A stretch of DNA of 64,000 nucleotides, from positions 120,062,908 through 120,126,907 of the forward strand of contig CM075851.1 of NCBI GenBank assembly GCA_037975125.1, in the 5' to 3' direction. The position numbers and the translations under genes were made by a program. The stretch is from Latrodectus hesperus (lineage: Eukaryota > Arthropoda > Arachnida > Araneae > Theridiidae). A model generated the notes under the pieces. It made no database searches. It had not been told where the DNA came from and saw only the letters and a list, made by a program, of their open reading frames with translations. This document shows positions 1 through 13,378 of this stretch, one piece after another (the stretch's first letter is position 1; each line of letters opens with the position of its first letter).

Positions 1-444
1 TAATTGTAGGAATTAATATGCAATTTTTCTGAAGCTATATTAACATATTTTTCTTTACGGGTTACATTTTAAGAAATAAAATACCTTTATATTTTTAATT
101 TTTAGAGTAAAATAAGTATAGTTCCAACAGTATATTATTTAATATACCAATTTATAAATTAATAAGATAAAATATACCTTATTAAGTAAATTTCAAATAT
201 ATTTGTTAATTAAAGTGAAATTTCATTTGAAAAATACACACTGAAAAAAAAGTTTAATTATTTTGAAGAAAAAATAAAATGTGAGAGTGAAATCACACTT
301 CTTCTTAAAAAAATTTTAAAATATTTAAAATGAAAAAGGAATTTTTATTTAAGCTTCAGGTTTGTTGTTTTATGTCCACTTTTAACAAATCAGGACAAAT
401 TCACTCATAATTTATAGTTTAATGTGAATTCTAAGCCTCTATAA

Positions 445-532
445 AAACAGTTGCCTGAAGTAGGATCGAACTTACAAATTGTTGAATTGAAAGTCCCAAT
501 GCTAATCATTTAGTAGTCAATTCGGCAGTCTG
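445..532 (-). mobile_element. SINE family A head, diverged
   Basis: Minus strand reads GCCGAATTGACTACTAAATG, then GTAAGTTCGATCCTAC, aligning with the tRNA-like head of the 26-kb copy (GCCGAATTGGCAGCC ... GTTCGATTCCC). It does not fold convincingly as a working tRNA. Body and tail not found. Confidence 0.55.
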
Positions 533-2299
533 ATTAACCAATTAACTAAGTTAAATCTTGTACAAATAAGTTGAAAATACATTTCTCAACATTTCCAAGC
601 AACAAAATAATTTATATTCGAATAAGTAAATACGTTTTGTGTATCCTTTTCGGAATAATTATAATAAGAATAATGATTTATTTAAAAAAAATTGAAACAG
701 AAAATGTGCACATAGATAATATTTTTAGATTTTTCAGAGTTCTCTCACTTAAACTATTCATAAATCGTGAATTACAGTGCATAAATGTCGTCGAATTCAG
801 GTGTCTAGTAAATTTTGTCTTTACATAAGTTTTGTTTTTATGCGAGAAAAATTGTTATATCTTTATAAAATATAAATTTTACTTAACTTTTGTAAAAATA
901 CAAACTTTCAGATACCCATATAAAACTAATATTACTTTTTTAATTTGCGAGCTTTCAGGATATTAATGAATCAAATTACGCAATGACTTCACAAAAATAA
1001 AAGAAGTTATCAACAACTACTCAGAACTTACAAGGAAGTGTACAAGTAAAAGAGTTTGATGAAAAATAAAAACATTTTTAAAATACTGAACTCTAAACGA
1101 TATAACATCACTTTTGAATAAAATATCTCAAAGTTTAATTATGATGTAAAACTGGTCTTAAAATGATATTTTTTTCTGGAAAATAAATTTTAATATCCTT
1201 ATAAACTCTCAGTAAAAAATAAATAAACGGTTAAAATATAAGGTTTAATTAAATAATGTAATCTATATAGTTAAAATAGTAACGAAATAAACTAGTGACC
1301 AATTGTTGTAATCATTAATTTAAAGAAAAATCTCCTAATTTACAATAATTGTATTAAAAAATTGACAGTTTCATAATATTTAATTATATTTTTATGAAAA
1401 TTTCTGGCATAAAATTTACTAGTTATAGCTAAAACTATTCACCAATGTAGATTCATATTTCTTTACTTACCTAAACAATGAATTTATGATTTTATACGTA
1501 TTATAAATTTAGCTATGATTACACGTTTAACTTAAAAATGATAAACTAAGGCTGGTTAAAAATACAATTCGTGAATATTTGAATACGAACAAAATATGTA
1601 ATTAACTATAAAAACGATGCTGCGGATAATTCTTTTTTAGATAGAAATAAAAGCATATTTGAAAAATTATTTTGTTTCGCTCGCATAAAAACGGAAAATT
1701 TAAGCTAGTCAAGAAAAAATTGAATTCATTCATTTCTTAGACTTTTATTCGATAATATCTTAAATTTTACATTACATAGAAAATCATAAATTTAACACGC
1801 ATGCATATTTATCCTAAAAAATAACAAAACATAATGCTGTATGTTAAAATTATTGTCAATTAGAAGGGGAAAAAATAAAGATTTAAAAATAAACATTTGC
1901 ATAAAAATTATGAAAAACAATTTTGGAAAAATTGGCAGAATGACACTGCTTAGAAAGAAGTGAGTGATAGAATTTTGAGAAAGACATTTTTTTTAAAAAA
2001 AGAATAAGATGACAAATACGAGCAATCTTTACCTATAACCGGTAATATTTCATTCATAATCAATGACATTCGACTAAAACGAATCAATTGCACATCCTGC
2101 ATAAGAACAAAAAGAAAAAAAAAACATTTTATCGTAATTAAATTCCCGTATCTAAATGCATCTTAAAAAACTTGTTAAACTACAAAGTAAACCATAAACA
2201 AAATAAAACGCTATTATAAGTTTCATAGTGAGTAAAAACAGAGAACACAATGGAATTCCTTTTAAAATACAAATTCATTTTGCACAAAAGCTGGAGCAG
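533..2299. other. non-coding AT-rich stretch
   Basis: No gene or element seen. The 85-codon plus frame at 571-828 is Ile/Leu/Phe-rich in a way expected from AT-rich DNA and shows no motif. Confidence 0.6.
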
Positions 2300-2860
2300 T
2301 AAAAGAGACAGGCTGACTAAAATGATCGCCCAAAAGCGCTGAATGTCCACATGTGATGGGAGTTCACGGAGCGGTCACTCAGGGCACACTCGATTCCCAC
2401 AAATCGACGCGGGTAGAGCAAAGCCTTCTTCACACATCATCACAAAAGTAGATGAGAAGTCATACCTTTCCCTTATTGCTTCGTGCAAATGGTGTAAAAA
2501 AGTTTTCCCCCACTGTGTTTCGAATACCTTCAAGAGCCGCGGGGGATCATAATGAGGATGCGGAGAGAGTTATGGGTACAGACGGCTGTGCATATTTTCT
2601 CGACCGATTCCGAGAAGGAGTTGATCGGAAAGGTCACTGGGCGTTGATTTGTTCCTATTTTTTTAGCAGTTTCCTTCAGTGAAACAAAGAGCAGAATGAA
2701 CCCTCCTGTTGCGCCGATTTTGTCAGACAAGGAAAAATTGAATTTTTTTTCACGCATACACCTTATTTCAATTTTACGGATTTCGAAAACGTGGAGGAAC
2801 GAAAGAGAATCGAGACACTCAGATGTTTTACCATGAGTCTTATAGTGGCTTCCTACATAG
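2300..2860. other. GC-richer island, no recognised gene
   Basis: Composition changes sharply from the AT-rich flanks and CpG is frequent (CGACGCGGG, GAGCCGCGGGGG, TCTCGACCGATTCCGAG). Open frames of 69-76 codons exist on both strands but none has recognisable content. It could be a promoter with a first exon of a gene that continues outside, or a foreign insertion. Confidence 0.4.
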
Positions 2861-3115
2861 TCTTTTTCAGGGATTTATCTACAGTATAACACAGGATTAC
2901 CTGTACGCATCAAATTAGATCTCAGCAAAGTATATTTAATTTTAATAAATTTTCTTTTGGGGATTTTGATTAGTTTTATAAACTGTAAACAAGTCAAAGA
3001 ATTTGCTGCATTATGTTCCACATCACTCATACAATAGCGTATAATGCTGTATCACCGCTTCATTGACTACGAAATTCTAGCAAATCTTAAGAACACTCTT
3101 TTCTACAAGGATTTT

Positions 3116-3148
3116 GATAGTTACAGCATGTAAAATGCTGTAACTATC
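3116..3148. repeat. 14-bp-arm hairpin
   Basis: GATAGTTACAGCAT and its exact complement around the 5-base spacer GTAAA. Confidence 0.9.
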
Positions 3149-3233
3149 TACACAAAAACTGTAACAAGAAGCTAGAAGCACATCTTAAACAACTTTTTTC
3201 TCAGAACGTAGAGCATTAATCTAAGTCTTTGAG

Positions 3234-3235
<2 letters not shown>

Positions 3236-3325
<90 letters not shown>
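3236..3325. repeat. (TA)45 microsatellite
   Basis: Uninterrupted TA dinucleotide run of 90 bp. Confidence 0.98.
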
Positions 3326-3329
<4 letters not shown>

Positions 3330-5632
3330 AGTTGCACAACATAAATTATAAAACATTATGATTTTCTAAATACACCTCAATTTTAGATGGGGTAAAAATT
3401 AATAAAGATAAAAACAGAAATAAGAAAATAAAAATAATTTTTTTGCTCCCTCGAGTCCAGAGATAAAGATACAGATCTTAATCATCACAAATAAAGTAAT
3501 GAAACTGATTTTATTATTTTTCGAAAGAAATAAAAAAATATACTATTTCTTCTTTCAACTACTGCAATTCTACAAAAAAGCACAGAATGAAAGAGCAGGG
3601 AACCAAATGAAACGATCACAGAGAACAAAGGTGAAATAGCGCAGATGAATTAAAATATAAAAGTTTTATTGTTTTAAAAATACTCTGTGTCAGAGGAAAC
3701 GCGTGAAATAATGATACATTTACACACGAAGCTCGGGAAAGCAACATCCAAACAGTATTAATATAGAAAACAGGATAAGCAGGAAATGATTTTATCTCGC
3801 CAATCTACATTAATGATTAGATGAGCCGACAAGAAGTATAGCTCCAAATATGTAACTAAAATATCCACTTCCAGGCAAAGAGTGTGCTTGAAGAAAATAT
3901 CACTCTTACCGAAGTATATGAATTTACTTCAACAAAAAATTCAGACAATGGTCGGGTTTATCTCTGATTAAAATAACGCAGGAAAATAGAAATAAAAGCA
4001 TCCCCTTCCCCCAAAAAAATCTATATATTGTGTGAAATAATTTTATATTGTGTCATATTTATTCATTGCGCTTTGAATTGTTATTAAATAACTTGCTTTG
4101 ATTTGGCATTTTGCAGTGTATGAATGTCAAATAGTTTTACTAAGTGATATTTTGATAGTTACTAATGAACTATTTCATAACCAAACAGTTACGGTATAGT
4201 TTATTGATAGTGCAGTATTTAGGAATAAAAATAAAATTCCTACTATTTAACTGTATTTTTTAACATGTAAACTTAACATAATTTTATATATGTTCTTTAT
4301 GATTTGCATATTTATCAATCACTTAATATTAATGTAATAATGATACAATACAAATAACATGTAAACTTTAAATTGCTTGTGGTTAACTGATGTATTTTAT
4401 TTAAGTATAATAATAATACTTAAAAAGATAAATAATTAGCTGAAAACTAAATCCTTTTATGATCAAATGAGCAATAATTGAATATAATATGAATTTAATT
4501 TTGTGAAAAATATAATTCATGTGTATTATAAGTATTGGAACTAAGTACTACATTTAAAATTATTGTTGGTAATTTATTTTTATTGTTCATTAACATGCAT
4601 TTGTAAACCTTAATCAATTATGTAGCTCACACATTAACTTTACTTGGAAGAAAGAAACTATATGTGATTGTAAACATAATTCTTCCTCTCTGTATATACA
4701 ATTAATAAAAACTGTGTAAGTGTTTAAATATTGGCAGTTATTGTGAATGTTAAACATTGAAATATACTTATTAGATTTGTGCTTTAGCTCAATAGAAATC
4801 GATTTGAATACTTTATTCTTTTTGAAGAATTTCTTTCGTTTTAGCGGTTAAATCTTTACGCTATTGCCAAATTGTGTAACCCATTTCTTAAAAAATTCTT
4901 GATATTTTAAAAAAAGGTAATATATCAAAAAATTATTTTTAAAATGTTTCCTTACAGGACTTCAGTAAATCTAAAGAATAAATTTTTTAAATATTGACAT
5001 TAATTTGAATCAATATTGCTGTAATTTGGTATAGATTTACTACTCATCTAATAGAAACGTTAAAGATAAGTATAATGTATGCAGCAGCTAGATCGGGTGG
5101 CATAAGTCAACAACCACAACACTTCTAACATTTTTTCCAAGCTGCTCCTTGTATTACAGCAGCAATGTGCCTGAACGAGAAAATCCATCCATAAAACGAC
5201 AAAAATTGGAAGAAAAAAAATACTCGCTCTGACAATTGAAAAAAGTAAACACATCTCTGAAAAATTTATTCCAATATACTTATGACTACTGTTCTCAACT
5301 GCATTATTATCTCAAAATTTTAAATAACATAAAGCAATGAAAAGCTTCTGAATTAAGTCTCTAACCACCACCTTTTATCAAATGATTTACACCACTATAT
5401 TCAGGAAGGTGGTTTATTTGTTCACAATGCCTAATATTCTATTTTAATGAACAAACTTTTGAGTACATTATTTTAACTGTATTTTGGAAAACTTTTGATT
5501 TAAGATTTAAATTGAATTTTATAATTATTTTTGTAAGTTTTTTAAAAGTGTGCAACAAAGTCATTTTCATTTATGGATAAAATTAACATGCAAATAAATA
5601 ATATTAAAATTTCTTGAGGTTATACTGTGCAC

Positions 5633-5634
<2 letters not shown>

Positions 5635-5701
<67 letters not shown>
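5635..5701. repeat. (TA)n microsatellite, 67 bp
   Basis: Uninterrupted TA run. Confidence 0.97.
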
Positions 5702-5703
<2 letters not shown>

Positions 5704-7064
5704 CTCACAAGTTAACTATTTGCTATTTTCTATGATAATTTACAAAACAGCTTAAATAATGAAGCAAACAATTTATTCAATGTTATATTAAAAATTGAAT
5801 TACTGATTTGACATTTTATAATACTTTTTTTCTATAAAATCAAATTATGAATCAAAATCATTAAATTGATAAAACTGATTAGATTGAATTTTAAAGTTTT
5901 AAATAGAACATTAACTTTCTATCTGTTTTATATTTTGTAAAGAACAGAGGAGTGAAGGATATCAAGAAAATGCTAAAATTAGATTATTGAAAATTCAAAC
6001 CTGAAAATTTAGTACAATATGAAGAATTTAAATACCCAAACACTTCCGTTAATTCAGATCTTTTATAAAGTTCCACAACAATAATCTGATTTTGAGATTG
6101 TTAACTAATAAAAAAAAATGAAATAGTACATTCTACTAGATTTAAATATTTCCATTTAGCTGATAATTTCACATTTAAAACTATGGATGCAAGAATTCCA
6201 ATGCGCAAAAAATTTAACAAACACAAGCTTTGCATTCCATACGGATAATTTTTTTAATTATGATTTTAAATTCATCTTTCTCAATTTCCCTTTTCTTCGT
6301 TTTGACTTATATTCCGCATAAATGTAGATATCACCTGGTCCTTACTAACGAAAATTATATTATGTTCTATTTTTAGTTGCATTAGTTTTGTGTTGGTTTA
6401 TTTTGAGCTTATGTTGGCTTGCTTTTCTTTTAGTCTTTGTATGTTACGTGATACCAATAATTTTTGATTTATAACAGTAATTCTCATTAAAAAAAGCAAC
6501 TGTTATCTTAGTTGCATCATTGTGCAAACTTGTTTTAATGTAAAATATGTATGAGCTTAAATTACATTACTATTTATGTGGTATTATTAGCACAATAATT
6601 TACATCATCATCAATATATTTCTGCTAACTTAGTTTGTAATGAGTTTCCAAGGTGAGAAATTTATCATTATTTATCAAAATTTGAATCCGACAGCATCCA
6701 TAAAATAAGGCACATTCAATACGAAATAATAGGTCTCAAGACTCTCCATTATGTTATAAATCATTGAATTCAAATTAAATATATAATTGTTTACTTTGAA
6801 ATAATTCCCCAAAATATAAGCAAGACAACTAAAGTTGTTTAATTTATATTTTCTAAAATTTTACTTTATTAAAAAAAATTAACTCATTTTTATGTAAAAA
6901 ATGTTAACCACTTATTGCTTTCATATAAAAATTTAAAAAATTCTTAGGATTCTAAATTTTTTTTAATTTTAACTCGGAAAAAGATAAAATTGTTGTCACT
7001 AATCATTTATTTCAATAGATTAAATTTAGATGAAAAAGAATAAATGTTGGTACTCCGTCTTTTT

Positions 7065-7660
7065 TTTTTTTCTCGTTAAGACGGATATCATGTCCTCATC
7101 GGCTCTATAAGAAAAACGGTCACCGGTAGGAAATTAGCCAGCTAATGCAGGAAATCTCACCACCACCTACAAACAACGAGGCGAGTCCAGTCGAATAGAG
7201 TGGCTTCATTTTCAATTTATCCCACTCACAAATAAGCTTAATACGGGAGCTTTCCCACTCCCTCTCCTTCTTCCGCAATCCGGAAAACGCAGAAACATCT
7301 ACACTCTGGCACCCTCCCCCACCTCCCCCCAAACACTATGGAGCGAACAGGGAAAGGCTGAGTAGTTCGCGCGCGGGTTGTTTCCATGATGGGGGAAGAG
7401 GAGGAAATTAGTTGGCTGGAGGGGAAGTCGGGGAGTTTGATTTCTGAGTCACATTTCGAGAAGGGATCGTTTTGATCACCCTCCAGTGTCCCCCTTTCGA
7501 AAGTCCTAAACGCAAAACTACTGGATAAATCAAGTCTGGGGAGGTGGATGGCGGAAAATAGAATCCCGATAGTTTTTTGCAGATATAATCCCACATCTCA
7601 TAATGAAAACTGGGATAACTGTAGTACGCAGATTTTTAATTAAAAAGGAAGCGCGTGCTT
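7065..7660. other. GC-richer island with a 118-codon minus-strand frame
   Basis: Homopurine/homopyrimidine C- and G-runs (CCCTCCCCCACCTCCCCCC near 7,311) and a frame at 7,594-7,238 (minus) that is Ser- and Phe-rich without known motifs. A possible minus-strand donor GTG/GTGAGAT lies near 7,160. The minus frame may be a chance consequence of composition. A promoter/5' exon region is the favoured reading, without proof. Confidence 0.35.
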
Positions 7661-9443
7661 CCTCTGGAATATCGAATATCCTTTGTAAATCCCTTACATA
7701 AACATCTTATATTACTTAATCTTGGGTTATGGACAAAATATTGAGATGAGTGCAAAATAAAAACACAACAAAATCAACATTTCTGCTACAAGTAAAAAAT
7801 GTCTGAAATATGTAAAATCAATTTAAAAGAGGATGGAGGAAAATAGATTTGAATATGGTTTAAAATACAATACCCGTTAGGTTCAATATATATATTATTC
7901 CAAATGAAACAAAAATTTCGAAACTTCATTTTTACTTCAAACAGTCTTATTTATTTTAATTGTTTTAAAACAAATAAGAAATGATGACACTAAAAGAATA
8001 TGAAATTTAAATTAAATATCAAGCAATTTTAGTATTTGTTACGTATATTTATATAAATTAAATTTAATTTGATTCTCACACCAATAAAAATAAACCGAAT
8101 TAAATATGATTTCAATATATTTTAATCAATACAACTGCTGTAGTGAATTTAATAATGGTTACAAAATTTAACATTTAATAACAAACAATGTGTGTTTACA
8201 GTTTCATAATTATGGGATCTTCAACTTCATTAGTAATTTATTAGCAAATAGCTATTGTATGCATCTTAATAATGACAAAATTTCAGTAATGTTGCTATGT
8301 GGGAAAATATTTAATTAACTCTAATAATTTTACCCATCAAAATAGAGAGTAATTTCATGCATTTCTAACATCCGGTAATTCAAATCGTGACTGGCTTCGT
8401 GAAGATTTATATATCAGATAATCGCAAAGTCAAAGTAACCGTCCTTGTTTCAGGTGTGAAATCTCCAACATCATTCAGCAATGTTCAGGAAGTTTTTATT
8501 CCTGTTTCAAAATGACTCTTCTTTATAACCATTTTAAAAATCATATATTTACATCATAACTGCATCATTCTCCTAAATCTGATTTCTTCCCAACTTCTAA
8601 GGAAAAAGAAATGCACTTTTCTTACAAAGCAATGTTAGAGAAGTGGCAATTTCTTCTTAAGTTAAATAGTTTATTAAAAATAAAATAAGCAATAAAATCC
8701 TTTAGCAATTTTATACATCTATTTTGTATGTTTGAACCTGGAATAGTCTAATTTGAAACTATTAAAAAATAACTATAAATTTAAGTAACTAACCCAATGC
8801 TCTAAAGTAAGCTGCACAAAAATGTTAACAAAAATTTGGTAGAAATTAAAGTAGTAAAACTTCTTAGTTTACATCTTTGAAGTAAGTGAAAGACAATATT
8901 ATAGATAAGGACAATGAAGCCGATACAAATATTTCCTAATCCGAGATTGCCAGTTTTATAATCTAAATGTAAACAACAAGTAATTCTAGTAAAAGAATTT
9001 TCTATAGCATCAACAGCTTTAAAAACCTGTATTGACAGTACTTCAAACATTACAGCCTCGGGAAACTCCGACACCCCCCTTATTAAAATGAGGCCCTTAA
9101 TTACAATCAGTTTAATTAAAAAACAACTTAAATTTATTTTTCAATTTGTAATTTTAACAAAAAAATAATTATTCCTATAAGACAAGCCTGATTATTAATA
9201 AATATAATGTAATTAATATCAGTATATACATCACAAATTAATATTATACGATTAGCTAATAAAGAGATTTTTGCACTATAGACCAAAATTCCAAAGATTT
9301 TCCTTAAAGATATACAGATATATAATTCAACGTCCTCCCACACACAGACACGTAGTATATAAACAAACCTCTTTTATTTATTTCTTTTCAAATCGGTTTT
9401 TCGAGGAACTAATTGAAATTCAATCTTAATAAATTGTTATGAT

Positions 9444-9478
9444 TATATATATATATATATATATATACATATATATAT
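9444..9478. repeat. short interrupted (TA)n
   Basis: TA run broken by one C at about 9,468. Confidence 0.9.
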
Positions 9479-9783
9479 GCCAAAGATAAAAAATTTCCTG
9501 TAACTATAATATACAAACAATAGCTGATAACACTTCGGTGAAAAAAAGTAATAGAGTATCTGAAATTCTAAATTTACTCCAATCTATAATTTTTCGAACC
9601 TTTTCATTAAGAATGGCTAGTTCAGAGCTGAAAAAGGAAGAATTTAATATCAAATTCATTAAATTAAATCTAGACCTATGCATATATTTGTAACTAATTC
9701 CATTAAATAAACATTTAGGTGAAAAATATCAGGAAATAGATATTGCTTAATTAACTGAGTTATATATGCACTTAACTATACAC

Positions 9784-9852
9784 TTATGTAAAAACTGTTT
9801 AGTTGCGTTATTAACTATACATTAATAGCCCAACTAAACAGTTTTTACATAA
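9784..9852. repeat. 22-bp-arm inverted repeat
   Basis: TTATGTAAAAACTGTTTAGTTG at 9,784-9,805 and its exact complement at 9,831-9,852, separated by 25 bases. Confidence 0.93.
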
Positions 9853-10000
9853 AACCGAAACCAACACAAATAACCAAATTATTATTTATAAATACTTTTG
9901 GAATATTTAAAATAGTGTATACACCACGTAATAGCAAATTTTCTGAGAAACATTTAAAGAAAATGTTATGGTAACCAGGAAATAATAAGGTAAACAATTG

Positions 10001-10001
<1 letters not shown>

Positions 10002-10093
<92 letters not shown>
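10002..10093. repeat. compound (TA)n(CA)n microsatellite
   Basis: About 70 bp of TA passing directly into about 20 bp of CA. Confidence 0.97.
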
Positions 10094-10094
<1 letters not shown>

Positions 10095-10464
10095 ACAAAT
10101 AAACTATTATGTATAGGTAAATTAAAAAAATATATACATTATTTTTAAAGCATCAATTTTTTAAATATATTTGACCCCTTTCATAAAAAAAGCTATATTT
10201 TTTTATTAATCCTTAAAATTAAAAATTATTTTTTTGTTCGAAATTAATCTAACTTTTTTTTAAATTACAAATAGTTATCTTAATGTCTTAAAATTTGCTA
10301 TAAAACATTTGTTTAATACCAAATATTTTTATAAAAGGAACTACAAAACAGTTGGATTTAATTAATTTATATGATGTTTTTTATAAGTTTTTACATTACT
10401 ACTTAATGTCAGTGTACGATAGAAGATAAAGATATTAAACTCCACCTGGATGAGATTCGCTCAC

Positions 10465-10718
10465 CTGATTACACTCCTTAGAGTGCCCCTGCGGGCAACA
10501 GCAATGGAAGAGTTTTCTTTATCTCTAGATTGCAAACTTGCCGCGACGATGGCACGAAAAGTACCTTTCCACAATCTCTCAAAAAGGATTTTATCATCTA
10601 CAGGAGCCACATTTCGAGTCCTTGAGGACCGAGCAAGCGATGCAGAAGATTCGCCAACTGAAGTAGATTCGATGGAGTGGCTTCCAGAAAAAAGCAGCTG
10701 CTTTTTAGAACTTTTCAT
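10465..10718 (-). CDS. possible first coding exon of an unrecognised gene
   Basis: An ATG-initiated minus-strand frame of 84 codons plus 2 nt runs to a strong splice donor (CAG/GTGAGC, exon edge 10,465). Base composition is clearly richer in G+C than the flanks. The predicted peptide has a serine-rich first half (SGSHSIESTSVGESSASLAR) and a mixed, basic second half (DDKILFERLWKGTF, SRDKENSSIAVARRGTLRS). I do not recognise the family. No second exon could be located to the left, and the plus strand is also open here for 100 codons, so coding on this strand is not proven. It could equally be part of a decayed mobile element. Confidence 0.3.
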
Positions 10719-10759
10719 ATCAAGGATGATTTTTGAGCTACCGGTTCAGTGATGAATGC

Positions 10760-12029
10760 GATGCAAATTTTCAATCAAATTTTAGACCACACGAGGAAGA
10801 CAGCAAATATATATCTATAATTAATACTGCAGAGTTTGAGGTAAAGTACGTTTTCTAAAAACTCTGGTTCATTTAATAGTTTAAATTTTTTTTTATTGAC
10901 GAAGACAAATGTCAGAGCAAATATCACTTGAAAAGATGATTGTTGAAGTAAATGGAAGACTTCATCTTGAGCTAGATATGTATAACTTGAAGGCAGAACG
11001 TGAAAACGAAATAAATTTATTTCGTAAGGCGACAGAATGGAAGACTTTGTCGTTTAAACTATTCAGTCTAGTAGTTCATACTAAACTTCACGGATGTTTG
11101 TCATTTGGAAGCATCAAAGTTTTGATTATAGAATATCAAGTTTTGTTTTAAAACGATTTGTCAGATAGTATATTGCACTCTAAGTACATCTAAATTTCTT
11201 GAAGTGTTTATATGCTAATTTTTTAAATACAATCACTACTCTAAGTTCTTGAACAGTAAAAACAGTTTAGGATGAAGCAAAAGCTATCAGCACTATACAG
11301 TGTAAAAGCAAAAGCCACAAATTCACATATTTTTAATAGCACAACTTTTTAAAAAAAAAGCTTCAGTATTTTCTTTAATTTTTTCAAACATTTAATAGGA
11401 CATCAACAACATCGATCAAATTGCTCCAGATAAATATCAAAGCATTGCACATAGATAGCAAATGGAAGACAATGAAGGAACATGCAGCAAATTTAAGTTT
11501 TCTATCAAAATGCTTAGAGAATGAATAAAATTCTAAGTCCTTTGTTTAAATACAGCAGATATATTTTACAAGCTTCAGAACAATAAAATTACCTTAAAAA
11601 ATTCAAACATGCAACAAGAAAAGTTGGAAGACTTTGCTGATTTAGCAGTTTTTTTTTAGTTCACATAGATTCAATGTCTCAACAAGTACGCAATAAAAAT
11701 ATGATTGATCAAATTTACATCATTTGACAAGTTTTTGTGACGATATATCACTGTACACATTTCTTACAAGTTCAGAATGGAATCACGGTAGAAAGGATCT
11801 TTAACAGAAGCCAATCAACAGTGATAGAACGATTTATTTTAAGTGATCCATGTTATTTTGTAAGCAATACAATCAATGGATTTAAACAGAAAGGCATCAA
11901 CAGAAAGTCACCCATGGAGGATCCCTGAATCATCAGTAAGAATGTTTTTTCCGATGAAAGCTTAACAATTATCCCTGATGAAACTTCCGACTTTGTCGAA
12001 ATTATGATATTCTCGATCTCCACGATGAG
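10760..12029. other. unassigned stretch with short plus-strand frames
   Basis: Frames at 10,909-11,151 (charged, helix-like: LHLELDMYNLKAERENEINL) and 11,737-11,928 are less AT-driven than background and may be remnants of a decayed gene or element. No family recognised and stops are frequent between them. Confidence 0.35.
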
Positions 12030-12360
12030 TCCATAACCATCGGGTTATCTTGCAGAGGACGCGATGACGCAAGGGAGGTATTGTTGACACAAATTTCGGG
12101 GAAGATGGACATTGCGATATTTATTCCAGTTTCGCGATGGACGAAGAAGCACCAATATGGTTAGACGCGTTGCCGGATCAGGCAGTCATCCGGCGGGCTC
12201 TCCACGGCGCACCTGACTCGGGCATGCCCGCAATGGAAGCTCCGCCAGTGTGAAATCATTGGTTTTTGGGGCGTTCAGGGGTGGGGTTAAAGCCCCAGCA
12301 AACTTAGGGCTGGTATAGGCAGGAGGAATAAATCCTCCGCATCAGAAATTATTAATAGTT
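12030..12360. other. GC-richer island
   Basis: About 330 bp with high CpG density (GTCATCCGGCGGGCTC, GGCGCACCTGACTCGGGC) and words such as GGGGTGGGGTTAAAGCCCC. Reading frames are short. It may be the end of an old transposable element or a processed sequence; no family recognised. Confidence 0.3.
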
Positions 12361-12989
12361 AAGATCAACGAGTGAAAGTGGACTTGAAAAAAGTTTAAAT
12401 ATTTGAATTGTTATTTTAGGAATTATTAAAAACATAATACAAAACATTTACATTATTGTATATAATAACCTTCTGAGCAATTAAATCGGAAATCACTGTA
12501 TACAATGCTAAGTATAAATTTCATAGGCAGTTGCCAATGAAAAAATGTTTTTATTCTACAATAGAAAAAGAAATCTTATGGTTTTATTTTAAAAAATATA
12601 TATTTAAAATTTAAGTAATATTTCAAAGAAAAGAATCTTCAAGAGTTATAGGAATATACTTTTTAAAGAGGAATTATCAAAGTTGAAAAAAAGTGAGAAA
12701 TACATATCAAACACACACGATCAATCTTTCAAACGATTGTATTCTTCAATGTTATTATCAATGATGCCAATAACAATTTGTTTTAAAATATATTTATTAT
12801 GTAATAAGAATTTATAAAAATAAATTTGCAATAATAAATTTTGTTATAAATTTCAAAACTTATTATTTCTCAATTATATAAGTTTGGAATTTTAATTATT
12901 CTTGTTATATCAGTTTTGAATTTTAATTGAATCTTGTTTATAATTGAGAGAATAATTATTATTTCTCAATTATAAGATTCAAAAAAGAT

Positions 12990-13378
12990 TGTTTACAAAT
13001 ATTGCAATTATTAAAAATTTAATTCGTCCTTGCCGATTTAAACTAACCATAAAGTGTTTTTTTCATTTTGTTTTTTCTTCTATTATATTGTCAACGTGTT
13101 AATGGCTTGAATTAATAGAAAACGACTTTTCAAACCGATATTTGGCTCCTTATATGAGAAATCGTTTTATTAGCAAAATGAACTTGGACAATATTCTCAG
13201 ACATTCGATGGTGAACTTCGCCTTATTTGCTGCCGTTTGAAGAATGTGATTTGAAGGTAGGCAGCAAATTCATCGATAAGTCGGATTTACAGCGCCGTCT
13301 CTATAGTGCCGTGGATGAAACGTCATCTGACGTCATGGATATTTTAAACCAATGAGAATCGTAATCAAGTTCTCAAGA
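12990..13378 (+). repeat. ~390-bp interspersed repeat, copy 1
   Basis: Aligns over its length with 20,900-21,300. Shared blocks include TGCCGATTTAAACTAACCAT, TTTGCTGCCGTTTGAAGAAT and AATTCATCGATAAGTCGGAT. It contains a perfect cAMP-response-type palindrome TGACGTCA at 13,328-13,335. The TATATAAG-like core of copy 2 is TATATGAG here. Possibly a solo LTR or the end of a larger element; no TG...CA ends were fixed. Confidence 0.75.

Larger units (their letters stand above)
2861..7064. other. non-coding stretch with microsatellites
   Basis: Contains a 14-bp-arm hairpin and two TA runs. No exon with credible coding character and no mobile-element signature recognised. Confidence 0.6.
7661..10440. 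other. non-coding stretch
   Basis: Holds simple repeats and the 9.8-kb inverted repeat. The 90-codon minus frame at 9,074-8,802 has one hydrophobic stretch (CIGFIVLIYNIVFHLL) but no match I recognise and no clear splice sites; left uncalled. Confidence 0.5.

Noticed and set aside
571..828. 85-codon plus frame
   Set aside because: Ile/Leu/Phe/Asn-rich composition expected from AT-rich DNA; no motif and no splice context.
8802..9074. 90-codon minus frame with a hydrophobic segment
   Set aside because: No recognisable family, no convincing donor or acceptor; the hydrophobic stretch is common in AT-rich frames.
9907..10098. 63-codon minus frame with Tyr-Ile repeats
   Set aside because: It is a translation of the (TA)n(CA)n microsatellite.
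10909..11151. 80-codon plus frame with charged helix-like sequence
   Set aside because: No family recognised, no splice sites matched, and neighbouring frames are interrupted; kept only as part of an unassigned stretch.
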